A DNA stretch of 34,642 bases from Chloroflexota bacterium (GCA_947446155.1 CANFFZ010000006.1:1-34642), one strand, 5' to 3'. Numbered from the stretch's first letter, positions 16,789 to 25,103 are shown. Program-made: numbers and translations. Notes: generated from the letters alone by a model not told the origin.

Positions 16789-17898
16789 CTATGCGCCTTC
16801 CGGCCAGACGACGAGTCCGTTGACAAGGATATCGTCACCGAGGCGTTCTACGCTCACCTCGCGCAGCCGTACGGCATCCGCCATCCGATCCGCGCCCCGT
16901 CCGGCGACGGCTGTCGGTGCGTCCGCCGCGCCGATGATGATCGGCGCGATCACCGCGTGGATGCGGTCGACGAGGCGCGCGTCGAACAGCGAGCCGAGCA
17001 GCACGCCGCCGCCTTCGAACAAGACAGTGAGCACGCCGCGCCGCCCGAGTTCCCGCAACAGCGCTTCGAGGTCGACGTGGCCGTCACGCGCGGGGAGCAC
17101 GATGACCTCGGCATTGGGGCCGCGCATCCGCTTGCGCCAGAGTTCAGGCGAGAGCGCGGTGGTCGCGATCAGCGTCGGTGATGCGCCCTGCAAGATCGCC
17201 GCGGTGTCCGGCGTGCGGCCTCGGGAGTCGCAGACCACGCGCAGCGGCTGGTGCGCGCCTGCGGTCGTGCCACCGGGGCGGGCGGTGAGCATCGGGTCGT
17301 CGATGACGACGGTGCCGGAGCCGACCACGATGGCGTCGAAGGTGGGCCGCACGCGGTGCGCCCACTCCAGCGTCTGCGGCCCCGACACCCACCGTGAATC
17401 GCCGGAGGCCGCCGCGATGCGCCCGTCGAGAGACGCCGCGTACTTCGCGATCACAAAGGGCAGGCCGGTGCGGCGGTGCTTCAGGTAGCCCTCGAGGAGC
17501 AGCGCCGATTCGTCCGCGCCGTCGCCTGACTCGACGGTGACGCCGGCCTCGTGCAGTTGGCGGTGGCCGTCGCCACGCACGTTCGGGTCGGGGTCTTCAA
17601 TGGCGTAGTGCACCTCGGCGACGCCGGCGCGGACGAGAGCCTGCGCGCACGGCGGAGTGCGCCCGAAGTGGCCGCACGGCTCCAGCGTCACGTAGACCGT
17701 CGCGCCACGTGCGCGCTCGTCGGCCTCGCGCAGCGCGACGACCTCGGCATGCTCGCCGCCGGGAGGCTGCGTGTGGCCGCGCCCTACGACTTCGCCGTCA
17801 CGTACGACGACCGCGCCGACGGGCGGGTTGGGCGACGACCAGCCGCGCGCGAGCGCGGCTTCGTCGAGGGCGATGCGCATGTAGTCAGATGCAGTCAC
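16789..17898 (-). CDS. ribD: Bifunctional riboflavin deaminase/reductase
   Basis: The N-terminal deaminase domain has the zinc motif H50-A-E52, C75 and C84 (LEPCGHFGRTPPC). The C-terminal reductase domain (about 145-365) begins PFVIAKYAASLDGRIA and contains LFEGGGVLLGSLF. It performs the second and third steps after GTP cyclohydrolase II. The GTG start keeps the usual D-Y-M-R-x-A-L N-terminus; the ATG six codons later is a less likely alternative. It lies 16 bases after dcd. No FMN riboswitch is seen upstream. Confidence 0.95.
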   Translation of the reverse strand: MTASDYMRIALDEAALARGWSSPNPPVGAVVVRDGEVVGRGHTQPPGGEHAEVVALREADERARGATVYVTLEPCGHFGRTPPCAQALVRAGVAEVHYAIEDPDPNVRGDGHRQLHEAGVTVESGDGADESALLLEGYLKHRRTGLPFVIAKYAASLDGRIAAASGDSRWVSGPQTLEWAHRVRPTFDAIVVGSGTVVIDDPMLTARPGGTTAGAHQPLRVVCDSRGRTPDTAAILQGASPTLIATTALSPELWRKRMRGPNAEVIVLPARDGHVDLEALLRELGRRGVLTVLFEGGGVLLGSLFDARLVDRIHAVIAPIIIGAADAPTAVAGRGADRMADAVRLREVSVERLGDDILVNGLVVWPEGA

Positions 17899-17914
17899 AG
17901 CCGAAGAGTACGGA

Positions 17915-18487
17915 CTAGGAGCCTTTACTGTAATCCATGTACCCGCGGCTGGCGGTCGGGCCGGTCTGGCCCTGGTATTTGGAGCGCAGCGACGGCGAGC
18001 CGTAGGGCCGGTCGGCCGCGGTGGTTAGGTTGGCGAAGGATAACTGCCCGATCTTCATCCCGAAGTAGAGGCGGATCGGGAGGTTGGAGACGTTGGAGAG
18101 TTCCATCGTCAGGTGGCCATCCCAGCCTGGATCGACATAACCAGCGGTGGCGTGGACGAGCAGCCCGAGGCGGCCCAGCGACGATTTGCCTTCGACCCGC
18201 GCCACGATGTCGTTGCCCAAGCGCACGCGCTCCAGCGTGGAGCCGAGCACGAACTCGCTGGGGTGCAGCACGAAGGGCTCGTCGTCCGCGATCTCCTCGA
18301 TCACCGTCAGATCCTCGACGGATTCACGGACATCGATGTAGGCCTTGCGGTGGTGGCGGAAGACGCGGAACTGGCGGTCGAGCCGGATGTCGAGCGAGGC
18401 TGGTTGGAGGGCGTCTTCCCCCAGCGGCTCGATCAGCAGTCGTCCCGACTGCAACGCCTCGGCGATGGAGTGGTCACTCAGAATCAC
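17915..18487 (-). CDS. dcd: dCTP deaminase, possibly dUMP-forming
   Basis: A 190-residue protein starting at GTG (MILSDHSIAEAL) with GAGG eight bases upstream; the longer frame to 18520 lacks such support. Core motif GKSSLGRLGLLVHATAGYVDPG and the KYQGQTGPTASR tail are clear. The SSLGRLGLL/TAG wording resembles mycobacterial and archaeal bifunctional enzymes that convert dCTP directly to dUMP, rather than the enterobacterial monofunctional type. It is the first gene of the dcd-rib run, 116 bases after the SIMPL-gene stop, where a promoter is likely but not obvious. Confidence 0.93.
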   Translation of the reverse strand: MILSDHSIAEALQSGRLLIEPLGEDALQPASLDIRLDRQFRVFRHHRKAYIDVRESVEDLTVIEEIADDEPFVLHPSEFVLGSTLERVRLGNDIVARVEGKSSLGRLGLLVHATAGYVDPGWDGHLTMELSNVSNLPIRLYFGMKIGQLSFANLTTAADRPYGSPSLRSKYQGQTGPTASRGYMDYSKGS

Positions 18488-18603
18488 GGACGTACCTCGG
18501 CGGGTCGGGGAGAGCGCCACGGTGGGCCTGTGGCCCGTGCCGCCATCCTACCGCGTGCCTCGCCTCAGTGCAGGGCGCGCAGTAGGAGTGGTCTGTGGAA
18601 GCC

Positions 18604-19356
18604 TTAGTTGACCTCGTACACCACCTGCACGGAAATGGTGACCGCCGTCTCGCCGGGGCTGACCGGCGTGCCGCCCATGCCGCCCGGGGCTGGCGCCATG
18701 ACGCCGCGGCCCTCTGCGAACGGGACGCCGATGTTCGACTCGCTAATCATGAGCGCCTTGCCGAGGGTCACGCCGGCGGCCTTCGCCAGTTGCTCGGCGT
18801 GCGTGCGTGCGTTCTCGACGGCCTTGGTGCGCGCCTCTCCCCGGTACTTCTCCGGATCATCGACGGTGAACGCGACCTGGTTTACGCGTACATCGTTCCC
18901 GCCAGCCATGACCGCGTTGTCGAGCACCTCCGAGACGATGTCGATTTTGCGCACCTTCACGGTGATGTTGTTGGTTACCATGTAGCCGCTGATATTCGGG
19001 CTGCCGCCCCTGTTCGGCTGGAAGTCGTACTGCGGCTGAATGTTGAACCCGGACGTCGCTACGTCCTTACCCTCGATGCCTTGTTGCTTCAATGCGGCGC
19101 GGATGGCGTCCATCGACTTCGAGGCGGCATCGCGCGCAGCGGTCACGGATGGGCGCGTGATCTGCACGCCGAGCGTCAGCAGACCCATGTCGGGCGTCAC
19201 CGTCACCTTGCCCGTGCCGCTGACCGCGATGCCCTTCTGCTCCGCGCTGGACAGCGTGACGTTGGTCTCCGGCGTACATCCCACGGCCGCGACCATGGCA
19301 AAGCCTACGAGGCCTGCCGCGCCCGCTCGGCGCATCCGCTGAGTGAATTGCAGCAC
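18604..19356 (-). CDS. SIMPL-domain (DUF541) lipoprotein
   Basis: A 250-residue exported protein. It has a basic N-terminus, a hydrophobic stretch and a cysteine at residue 27 in AAVGC, a relaxed lipobox, then the DUF541/SIMPL domain (GIAVSGTGKVTVTPDMGLLTLGV to the C-terminus). The domain is a periplasmic or surface module of unknown function. The GTG at 19354-19356 was chosen because AAGGGA lies seven bases upstream and it leaves a proper signal peptide; a start at 19470 would add a long charged extension. It is divergent from the aldolase gene. Confidence 0.88.
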   Translation of the reverse strand: MLQFTQRMRRAGAAGLVGFAMVAAVGCTPETNVTLSSAEQKGIAVSGTGKVTVTPDMGLLTLGVQITRPSVTAARDAASKSMDAIRAALKQQGIEGKDVATSGFNIQPQYDFQPNRGGSPNISGYMVTNNITVKVRKIDIVSEVLDNAVMAGGNDVRVNQVAFTVDDPEKYRGEARTKAVENARTHAEQLAKAAGVTLGKALMISESNIGVPFAEGRGVMAPAPGGMGGTPVSPGETAVTISVQVVYEVN

Positions 19357-19471
19357 TTGGCTGTCCCTTCTGTCCGCCGCTCGCCTCGTGCGGGCGGCGA
19401 CGCTAGCATCTTGTCGCCGGACGACCCGGCGCGATCCGTCCCGATCCATGAAACCACGAGACGAGGTCACG

Positions 19472-20302
19472 ATGCCCCTCGCCCACGCCCGCGAACTGCT
19501 CGCCGCCGCTGAGGCGGGCGGTTATGCGATTCCCGGCTTCAATGTGTCTAACGTAGAACTGGCCCTCGGTGTGCTGGATGCCGCGCAGGCGCGCCGCGCT
19601 CCAGTGCTGCTTCAATTCAACCCCTCGAACTACGAGCACTTCGGCGGCATCGAGGTCGCCGGGGCGATCGCCCGCGCGCTGGCGGCGCAGGCGGGTGTGC
19701 CGGTGGGCGTGCACCTCGACCACGGTCCCAGCGTGGCAGTGCTGCGGGGCGCGGTGCGCGCCGGATTCACTTCGCTCATGTTCGATGGGTCGACCGCGCC
19801 GCTGGAGCGGAACCTACGTGAGACGCGCGAGGCGTACATCGTGGCGCTGGAAGCGGGCCTCGCGCTGGAGGCCGAACTCGGGCACGTCGGCGGCCGCGAG
19901 CCGGGCGTCGTGACCTCGGAGTCCGTGCTTACGGAGCCTGCCGCCGCGAAGCGTTTCGTCGAGGAGACACAGGTCGACTCGCTGGCTGTCTCAGTCGGCA
20001 CCGCGCACGGCCTCGCGGGCGTGGTGCGGCTCGACCTGATCGCGGAGTTGCGCGTCGCCACGCACGGGCTGCCGCTCGTGCTGCATGGCGGGTCAGGCGT
20101 CTCGCCTCATGACCTCACTGAGTCGGTGCGCGCGGGCATCCGTAAGGTGAACATCAGCACGGAGATACACGCCGCCTTCGTGCGCGGCCTCGGCGAGGTG
20201 CGTGGCAACGACCCGCGTCCCGCATTGCGCGCTGCCCGCGCCGCCGTCGCGGAGACCGCGATGCAGCGCATCGACCTCCTGGGGGCCGCCCGGCGCGTGT
20301 AA
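19472..20302 (+). CDS. Class II fructose-bisphosphate (ketose-bisphosphate) aldolase
   Basis: A 276-residue zinc aldolase cleaving fructose 1,6-bisphosphate or a related ketose bisphosphate. D83 and H84 in HLDHG, H179 in VGTAHG and H205 in LHGGSG supply the catalytic and zinc positions; NISTEI near the C-terminus binds phosphate. The preferred ATG at 19472 has GAGG six bases upstream; another in-frame ATG at 19448 adds eight residues. Substrate specificity (fructose versus tagatose) cannot be settled by eye. Confidence 0.9.
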   Translation: MPLAHARELLAAAEAGGYAIPGFNVSNVELALGVLDAAQARRAPVLLQFNPSNYEHFGGIEVAGAIARALAAQAGVPVGVHLDHGPSVAVLRGAVRAGFTSLMFDGSTAPLERNLRETREAYIVALEAGLALEAELGHVGGREPGVVTSESVLTEPAAAKRFVEETQVDSLAVSVGTAHGLAGVVRLDLIAELRVATHGLPLVLHGGSGVSPHDLTESVRAGIRKVNISTEIHAAFVRGLGEVRGNDPRPALRAARAAVAETAMQRIDLLGAARRV

Positions 20303-20313
20303 TCGATGTGTGA

Positions 20314-20331
20314 CGGGCCTAACGAGGCCCG
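20314..20331. repeat. 7-bp inverted repeat between aldolase and lepB
   Basis: CGGGCCT and AGGCCCG flank an AACG loop. It follows the aldolase stop by 11 bases and ends just before the lepB -10 box. No T-run follows, so intrinsic termination is weak at best; it also overlaps the lepB -35 region and could be an operator. Confidence 0.4.
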
Positions 20332-20335
20332 CGGG

Positions 20336-20347
20336 TATACTGGCTGC
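20336..20347 (+). promoter_or_regulatory. -10 box placed for a leaderless lepB transcript
   Basis: TATACT (20336-20341, five of six matches to consensus) ends six bases before the lepB ATG. Transcription would therefore begin at or next to the A of the start codon, and no Shine-Dalgarno sequence precedes it. No strong -35 is visible. Confidence 0.45.
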
Positions 20348-21301
20348 ATGGTTGATTCTGTTCCCGGTGAGCGCCCCGCGAGCGGCGACGCCATCCCTGC
20401 GTTTGCCCCACCGCCGCGTCCGCCGGTATTCGGCGCGGCAGGTGATAGTGCGGCGCATGGCGCGGCGCATAGCGAAGTCCCGGCGTGGCGGCCTCGCGAG
20501 GTCTACACGGCTGACGAAGCAGTCTCAATCGACGCTGCCGTGCCAGCCTCGATGTCACGCGCGGAAGTGCCGTCCTACTTATGGCCGGGAATGCAGGCCG
20601 ACCCCGTGGCCGACCCCGCAAACTGGGGGCCGCCGCTCCCGCCACAGCTGCCGCCCCCCGCGCCGCGCCGTTCGATCGGTCAAGTGCTCTGGCCGTGGGG
20701 ACTGCGGGGCATCGTCGAGTCGGTTGAGGTGCTCGTGCTCGCGCTGCTGATGTTCCTGTGCGTGCGCGTCGTCGGGCAGAACTTCATCGTGGACGGCGGT
20801 TCGATGGAACCGACCTTTCACAACGGCGAGATGTTGATCGTGAACAGACTCGTCTACCGCTCGTTCGACATCTCGTTTCTGCCGTGGAGCGACGACGCCA
20901 AATGGCGCCCGTTCGGCTCGCCCGAGGTTGGCGATGTGGTCGTGTTCCGCTTCCCGCAGAACCCAAGCCGCGACTTCATCAAGCGCGTGGTCGCCGTCTC
21001 CGGCCAGACCGTCGAGGTGCGCGGCGGCGCGGTGATCGTCGACGGTGTCGTGCGTACCGAGGCATACCTCTCCGCGCCGCCTGCCTACGAGTACGGGCCA
21101 GCAGTCGTCCCCGAGGGGCAATACTTCGTGCTGGGGGACAATCGCAACAACTCGTATGACTCGCACTCGTGGGGCATGCTCGACGAGTCGTTCTTCATCG
21201 GCCGCGCCGAACTGCGCTATTGGCCACTCGACAGGTCGGGCCGGGTCGATAACGAACCATCGCTCTCCCCGGCACAGGCAGGAGTCCTTCGATCCCAGTA
21301 G
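20348..21301 (+). CDS. lepB: Signal peptidase I
   Basis: A 317-residue membrane peptidase that removes signal peptides from secreted proteins. It has the catalytic serine S152 in GGSMEPTF, the general-base lysine K212 in FIKRVVAVSGQ, and the GDNRNNSYDSHSWG box. One membrane helix lies at about 122-142. The first 115 residues form a long Pro/Ala-rich cytoplasmic extension with low complexity, longer than in most homologues. Translation seems leaderless (see the -10 box). Its stop overlaps the apparent pyrE start by eight or more bases. Confidence 0.93.
   Translation: MVDSVPGERPASGDAIPAFAPPPRPPVFGAAGDSAAHGAAHSEVPAWRPREVYTADEAVSIDAAVPASMSRAEVPSYLWPGMQADPVADPANWGPPLPPQLPPPAPRRSIGQVLWPWGLRGIVESVEVLVLALLMFLCVRVVGQNFIVDGGSMEPTFHNGEMLIVNRLVYRSFDISFLPWSDDAKWRPFGSPEVGDVVVFRFPQNPSRDFIKRVVAVSGQTVEVRGGAVIVDGVVRTEAYLSAPPAYEYGPAVVPEGQYFVLGDNRNNSYDSHSWGMLDESFFIGRAELRYWPLDRSGRVDNEPSLSPAQAGVLRSQ
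21280..21294 (+). promoter_or_regulatory. Ribosome binding site followed by an apparent ATC start for pyrE
   Basis: AGGAG (21280-21284) is followed after seven bases by ATC (21292-21294), in frame with pyrE. Between the in-frame TAA at 21250 and the TTG at 21361 there is no ATG, GTG, TTG or CTG codon, while the residues encoded there are conserved pyrE sequence. Confidence 0.55.
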
Positions 21302-21861
21302 ATCCCGCAGTCATCAACGCGTTACAGGAGTCCGGCGCATTCCTCGACGGGCACTTCCAGTTGGCTTCCGGCCGCCATTCTGACCGGTACCTGGAGAAGT
21401 TCAACCTGCTCCAGTGGCCGGAGCACACGATCACTGTTTGCCAGAAGATGACCGAGGCGATGCGGGGCACCAACCCGCAAACCGTTGCCGGCCCGACGAC
21501 CGGCGGCGTGCTGCTTGCCTTTGAGATCGGCCGACAACTCGGGACGCGCGGCATTTTTGCCGAACGTGACGAGGAGCATGGTGGCCGGTCGTTCCAGCGC
21601 GGCTTCACGCTCGCGCCCGGCGAGCGCGTGCTCGTCGTCGATGACATCCTCACGACGGGCGGCTCGATCCGCGACACCCTGGATGCCGTGCGCGCCGCGG
21701 GCGGCGAGCCGGTGGGCGTCGCGGTGGTAGTGGATCGCTCGGGCGGCAAGGTCGCCTTCGACGACCTGCCGTTCTTCGCGGCGACCGAGGTGGACATGCA
21801 GACGTGGACGGCGGACGAGTGTCCGCTGTGCCCGCGAGGCGTGCCGCTGAAGATCACCTAG
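21292..21861 (+). CDS. pyrE: Orotate phosphoribosyltransferase, probable ATC start
   Basis: It converts orotate and PRPP to OMP in pyrimidine synthesis. The PRPP-binding motif VLVVDDILTTGGS (113-125) and the C-terminal CPLCPRGVPL typical of the thermophile/Chloroflexota-like form are clear. The conserved N-terminal segment SGAFLDGHFQLASGRHSDRY begins well before the first standard start codon (TTG at 21361), so the protein almost certainly starts upstream. The best candidate is ATC at 21292 with AGGAG seven bases ahead, giving 189 residues. Alternatives are a sequencing error or a second signal not recognised. It overlaps the lepB stop. Confidence 0.85.
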   Translation: MPVDPAVINALQESGAFLDGHFQLASGRHSDRYLEKFNLLQWPEHTITVCQKMTEAMRGTNPQTVAGPTTGGVLLAFEIGRQLGTRGIFAERDEEHGGRSFQRGFTLAPGERVLVVDDILTTGGSIRDTLDAVRAAGGEPVGVAVVVDRSGGKVAFDDLPFFAATEVDMQTWTADECPLCPRGVPLKIT

Positions 21862-21883
21862 GACATTGGGACCGTGCGCGGCG

Positions 21884-22366
21884 CTAGCGCATCGCGCCGC
21901 GCGTCAGCACCTTCCGTAGTTGCCCGGCCACGACGCTCGCGCCCGCGATCTCGACACCATCGAGGTCGGGGCTGGTCGTGATCTGCTGCTGTACTAGCCG
22001 CCCGAGCGGCTGCGCGAAGATCACCCCGAGCATCGCCGCGAGAAATGCGTTCGGGAACCGCCCGTGCGCCGAGCCAATCGAGAGCACTGCGGTCGCTGCG
22101 GCAGCGGCCATGAACCCCGCGACGGCGATGTTGGTTCCGCACAGCGGCGAGACCGCGAGCGAGGCCTGTCCGGCCTGTAGCCGCCGCAGCGCATCCTCTG
22201 CGCACCACAGCGCTTCGTCTTCAGTGACATCGCCGAACAGGAAGAATCCGTCGTGCGTCGCTCGCCCCGCGAGGCGGCGCGGCCCGGATCGCGCGAGCAG
22301 CACTGCTACGGTCGCGTGTTCGAGCGCATGGTTACGCCGGACGGCATCCGCCCATCGCTTCAGCAT
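21884..22366 (-). CDS. DUF6391-type membrane protein
   Basis: A 160-residue protein with the RNHALEHATVAVLL motif (11-24) typical of DUF6391, then THDGFFLFGD, and two predicted membrane helices (about 78-98 and 106-123). Function unknown; the family name is from memory of the NHALEHAT signature. The ATG at 22364-22366 has GGAG six bases upstream; an ATG at 22376-22378 is a close alternative. It is convergent with pyrE, separated by 22 bases with no terminator, and is last in the three-gene minus-strand group. Confidence 0.75.
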   Translation of the reverse strand: MLKRWADAVRRNHALEHATVAVLLARSGPRRLAGRATHDGFFLFGDVTEDEALWCAEDALRRLQAGQASLAVSPLCGTNIAVAGFMAAAAATAVLSIGSAHGRFPNAFLAAMLGVIFAQPLGRLVQQQITTSPDLDGVEIAGASVVAGQLRKVLTRGAMR

Positions 22367-22433
22367 CGCTCGCTCCATTCGCGTCCCAGCGTGTGGCTTG
22401 CCGCACGCCTCGCGTGCGTGACGCCTCGTGGAA

Positions 22434-23789
22434 TCAGTATGCGCGGCTGGTGCCGCTCGCACCGGTATCGAAGTCGGCCTGCACGCTGATGGGTACAACG
22501 ACGGGGGCACCCGCGGCGTTCGAGCCGGCGATGGTCACGCTGCCCTGCGCCATCGCCTGCGGCAGCAGCACCGGATTCACGCTGATCGTGATGGTCGATG
22601 TGCGCGCGCAGCCCACGCTCGCGTTACAGGCCACATCCGCGCCCAGCGACACGCCCGCGGGAGGCTCCACGATGATCCAGTTCGCGGAGGGCACCGCCGA
22701 CCAGACCAGGATGCCCGTCCCGCTGTTGGTCACGGTCACCGTCGCGCGGCTGGCGGTGGCGCCGCCATCGAGGCGCAGCGAGACCGGCGGGCCGGTCTCG
22801 GCGGGCACGGGTGCGCCGAGCGCGCGGGCGCGGAAGTCTCCCGGCACGTTCGGAGCCGGATCGGTGTGGGCCGGCTGTGGCGTCGGGATGTCCATGCGCA
22901 AGTACGGGAACTCGAAGTTCGCCACCGACAGCGGCTGGAAGAACTGCGGCAGCGAGAGGTTGGGCCGCGTTACCGCGACCGGTGCCCAGAGCCGCTGGCC
23001 GCTCGTGGTGGGCGGCGATTGCAAGCAGCCCCAAACGATCTCCTGATACGGGAAGCGCGCCCGCGACTGCGAGCCGTCGCAGCGCCACGCCTCGCGCGGG
23101 TTGGAGAACACTGGATCCATTGGGTGATTGGAGATGTTCGCGCCGGGGCCGGTGAAGCCGTTATAGGCCCACACCGCGAAGTACCAGTTCTCGATGATCG
23201 CTGCGCTCGAGTTGGTGTCCGTCCCGGCGACCGGCCGCAACTCCGGGGCCTGATTCCACTTCTCGGCGAGCATCGCCGCGCCCCGGGCGATGTTGTAGAC
23301 GTAGTGCGTAGCGATATTCGACTGGCTCGCTGTCGGCTGGTTGTTGTTGCCCAGCGGCACCGTCATGCCCGTCGTGATCTGCATGATGCCGTGTCCACAG
23401 TCGAACGAGACGAGCGCGGGCCCGGTGGACTGGAACGGCACCGACTGCGTTGCCATCGTGAGGTTGGACTCGATCCAGCCGATCGAGCGCAACAGCGAGG
23501 GCGGCATCTGCTTTGGCCCCGCTACGCGGTTGGCGCGCCCGCCGACCTCGATGGCAGGAAGGCCGAAGGTTGGGTCGCCGGGGAAGATGGCATCGACGGC
23601 CGCCGCATCCATCGCCGCGAAGTAGGTCGTGCGGCGCACATCAGCCTCGTAGGTCTGCGGCGTGCGCAGGAAGGCGCAGGCGGCGGCATGGTCGCGCAGC
23701 CCCGGTGTGAGCACGGCGAGCGCCCAGACTGCTGCCATCAGCCCCCCGGCCAGGCCGAACCCGCGTAACGCCTTCCACGCTCTACGCAT
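22434..23789 (-). CDS. Secreted lytic-transglycosylase-like protein with C-terminal beta domain
   Basis: A 451-residue exported protein with an N-terminal signal or anchor helix (about 10-28). The SLT-like fold is suggested by the catalytic glutamate E107 in IGWIESNL, GIMQIT (134-139) and AYNG (208-211), in the order found in lytic transglycosylases. Cysteines in CAF, FDCGHG, WRCDG and WGCLQ could form disulfides. Residues about 340-445 form an all-beta BACON/Ig-like domain (VTNSGTGILVWSAVPSANW). Predicted role is cell-wall glycan binding or cleavage. The ATG overlaps the propeller-gene stop by eight bases. Confidence 0.75.
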   Translation of the reverse strand: MRRAWKALRGFGLAGGLMAAVWALAVLTPGLRDHAAACAFLRTPQTYEADVRRTTYFAAMDAAAVDAIFPGDPTFGLPAIEVGGRANRVAGPKQMPPSLLRSIGWIESNLTMATQSVPFQSTGPALVSFDCGHGIMQITTGMTVPLGNNNQPTASQSNIATHYVYNIARGAAMLAEKWNQAPELRPVAGTDTNSSAAIIENWYFAVWAYNGFTGPGANISNHPMDPVFSNPREAWRCDGSQSRARFPYQEIVWGCLQSPPTTSGQRLWAPVAVTRPNLSLPQFFQPLSVANFEFPYLRMDIPTPQPAHTDPAPNVPGDFRARALGAPVPAETGPPVSLRLDGGATASRATVTVTNSGTGILVWSAVPSANWIIVEPPAGVSLGADVACNASVGCARTSTITISVNPVLLPQAMAQGSVTIAGSNAAGAPVVVPISVQADFDTGASGTSRAY

Positions 23790-24909
23790 CGGATAGCCAC
23801 CCAAACACGATGATGTCGCCGCTGCCCGTCACCACGCGCCGCTGTCCGTCGGAGGTGATCACCGCTGTCGACTCGGTGCCGGGCGCGTTGGCGGTCGCGC
23901 CGTCGAAGGAGTGCACGACGAGTGCCTTGCCGTCAGCGCTCCACATCAGCGGCCGGTCAAAGCCTCGCGGCGGCGCGGCCAGCGCGACCGGCTGTCCGCC
24001 GTTCAGCGGCACGACGATCGCCCCCGCGCGTGGGTCGGGAGCAGCCTCGCGGCCTACGGTCACGGCGCTGCCATCGCTGGCCCAGGCCGCGCCGTACTGG
24101 TCGGTACTGGTAGGCACGGCGGCAGCGGCGGGCACAGGCGTCACGCGCACGCCCTCGATGCGCACGACGTGCAGGCGGTGGACAACGCGCTCGGCGGTCA
24201 CCTCGGGTGCGAGGTAGGCGAGCATCGAGCCGTCGGGGGAAAGCCGCCAGTCGCGCGTGACCTGGTCGGAGGCGCGGAACAGCGGCGTGGGCGGCTGCCC
24301 ATCTACCGCGCGTACGATGTCTGTCCCCTGCTGCGAGATGCTCGCGTAGAGCAGCGCGCCGTCGCTGGCGAAGCCGATGGGGAAGATGCCGAACGTGGTC
24401 TCCACGCTGACCACTGGCTTGCGGGTGCTGCTGGCGACATCGACGCGGACGAGTGCCTGCTGGCCGCCGGCCGTACTCGAGCGATAGATGAGGACGCTGC
24501 CGTTGCGGTCGAAGACCGGGGCGACGCGTAGGTCAGCGTCACCCGCGATGCGCTGGCGGGCCTTCGTGCGGACATCGAGCAGCCAGAGTTCGGCGGGGGA
24601 GTCTGCCTGCGGGCGGCTGCCGGGCGGCGGCACGGTGTAGGCGACTTTGCTGCCCGCGGGAGCGATGGCCGGGTTCAACCCCCAGCCCTCGGCGTGTTCC
24701 ACGGTCGCGATCGTCGTGCGCTTGGCCGGGTCGTCGGGGGGCGCGACGAAGATGGTGTCGGAGCGGGCGCTGAACTCCGCGAAGATCAGACCGGTCAGAT
24801 CGTCCTGAGCGTTGCCACGCCACCAGAGCGCGGCGACTGTGCCGCCGAGCGCGAGCAGAATAAGGGCGGCAACGGAGGCGATCATCGCCTGCCGGCGGGA
24901 CAATGACAT
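23782..24909 (-). CDS. Membrane-anchored TolB/WD40-like beta-propeller protein
   Basis: A 375-residue protein with an N-terminal membrane anchor (AMIASVAALILLALGGTVAALWW), then repeated propeller strands such as NPAIAPAGSKVAYTV, APVFDRNGSVLIYRS, RDWRLSPDGSMLAYLA and PLMWSADGKALVVHS. No catalytic motif is evident; such propellers bind proteins or ligands at the cell surface. It is co-transcribed with the SLT-like gene. The ATG at 24907-24909 is preferred over a TTG four codons upstream. Confidence 0.75.
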   Translation of the reverse strand: MSLSRRQAMIASVAALILLALGGTVAALWWRGNAQDDLTGLIFAEFSARSDTIFVAPPDDPAKRTTIATVEHAEGWGLNPAIAPAGSKVAYTVPPPGSRPQADSPAELWLLDVRTKARQRIAGDADLRVAPVFDRNGSVLIYRSSTAGGQQALVRVDVASSTRKPVVSVETTFGIFPIGFASDGALLYASISQQGTDIVRAVDGQPPTPLFRASDQVTRDWRLSPDGSMLAYLAPEVTAERVVHRLHVVRIEGVRVTPVPAAAAVPTSTDQYGAAWASDGSAVTVGREAAPDPRAGAIVVPLNGGQPVALAAPPRGFDRPLMWSADGKALVVHSFDGATANAPGTESTAVITSDGQRRVVTGSGDIIVFGWLSDA

Positions 24910-24998
24910 GCTGTGCACCAAGAGGTTGGGGTTGGGAACCCCTGCGCGCCGCTTGCCCGCCAGACTGCGGCACTCTAGTCGTGCGTCGGAGGTATCCC

Positions 24999-25103
24999 AT
25001 GGGGAAAATCACCGAGCGCATTCACGATAGGAATCGCCGGAAGCGTGTGTCAAACCAGCAGAGCCGTATGCTGGTGACATGCTGTTGCAATACTTCTCGC
25101 TGA
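24999..25103 (+). CDS. Possible small basic protein ORF (34 residues)
   Basis: The ATG has an excellent Shine-Dalgarno (GGAGG six bases upstream). The frame begins MGKITERIHDRNRRKRVSNQ, strongly basic, and ends with three cysteines in a row. It overlaps the site-2 protease start by 25 bases. It could be a real small protein, a leader peptide coupling translation to the protease, or chance. The C-terminal third is out-of-frame protease sequence, which argues against strong conservation there. Confidence 0.35.
   Translation: MGKITERIHDRNRRKRVSNQQSRMLVTCCCNTSR

Noticed and set aside
17551..18585. 344-codon plus-strand open frame
   Set aside because: Covers ribD and dcd on the other strand; no recognisable sequence features.
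17899..18603. FMN riboswitch before the riboflavin genes
   Set aside because: The gaps before ribD (16 bases) and dcd (116 bases) lack the conserved RFN segments. Only a short GGGCC/GGCCC hairpin at 18524-18536 is visible.
21250..21361. lepB-pyrE fusion by ribosomal frameshift
   Set aside because: No slippery heptamer is visible before the lepB stop, and an ATC with a good ribosome site explains the frame more simply.
22428..23768. 446-codon plus-strand open frame
   Set aside because: Antisense to the SLT-like gene, which has a signal sequence and ordered motifs; the plus frame is Arg/His-rich without domains.
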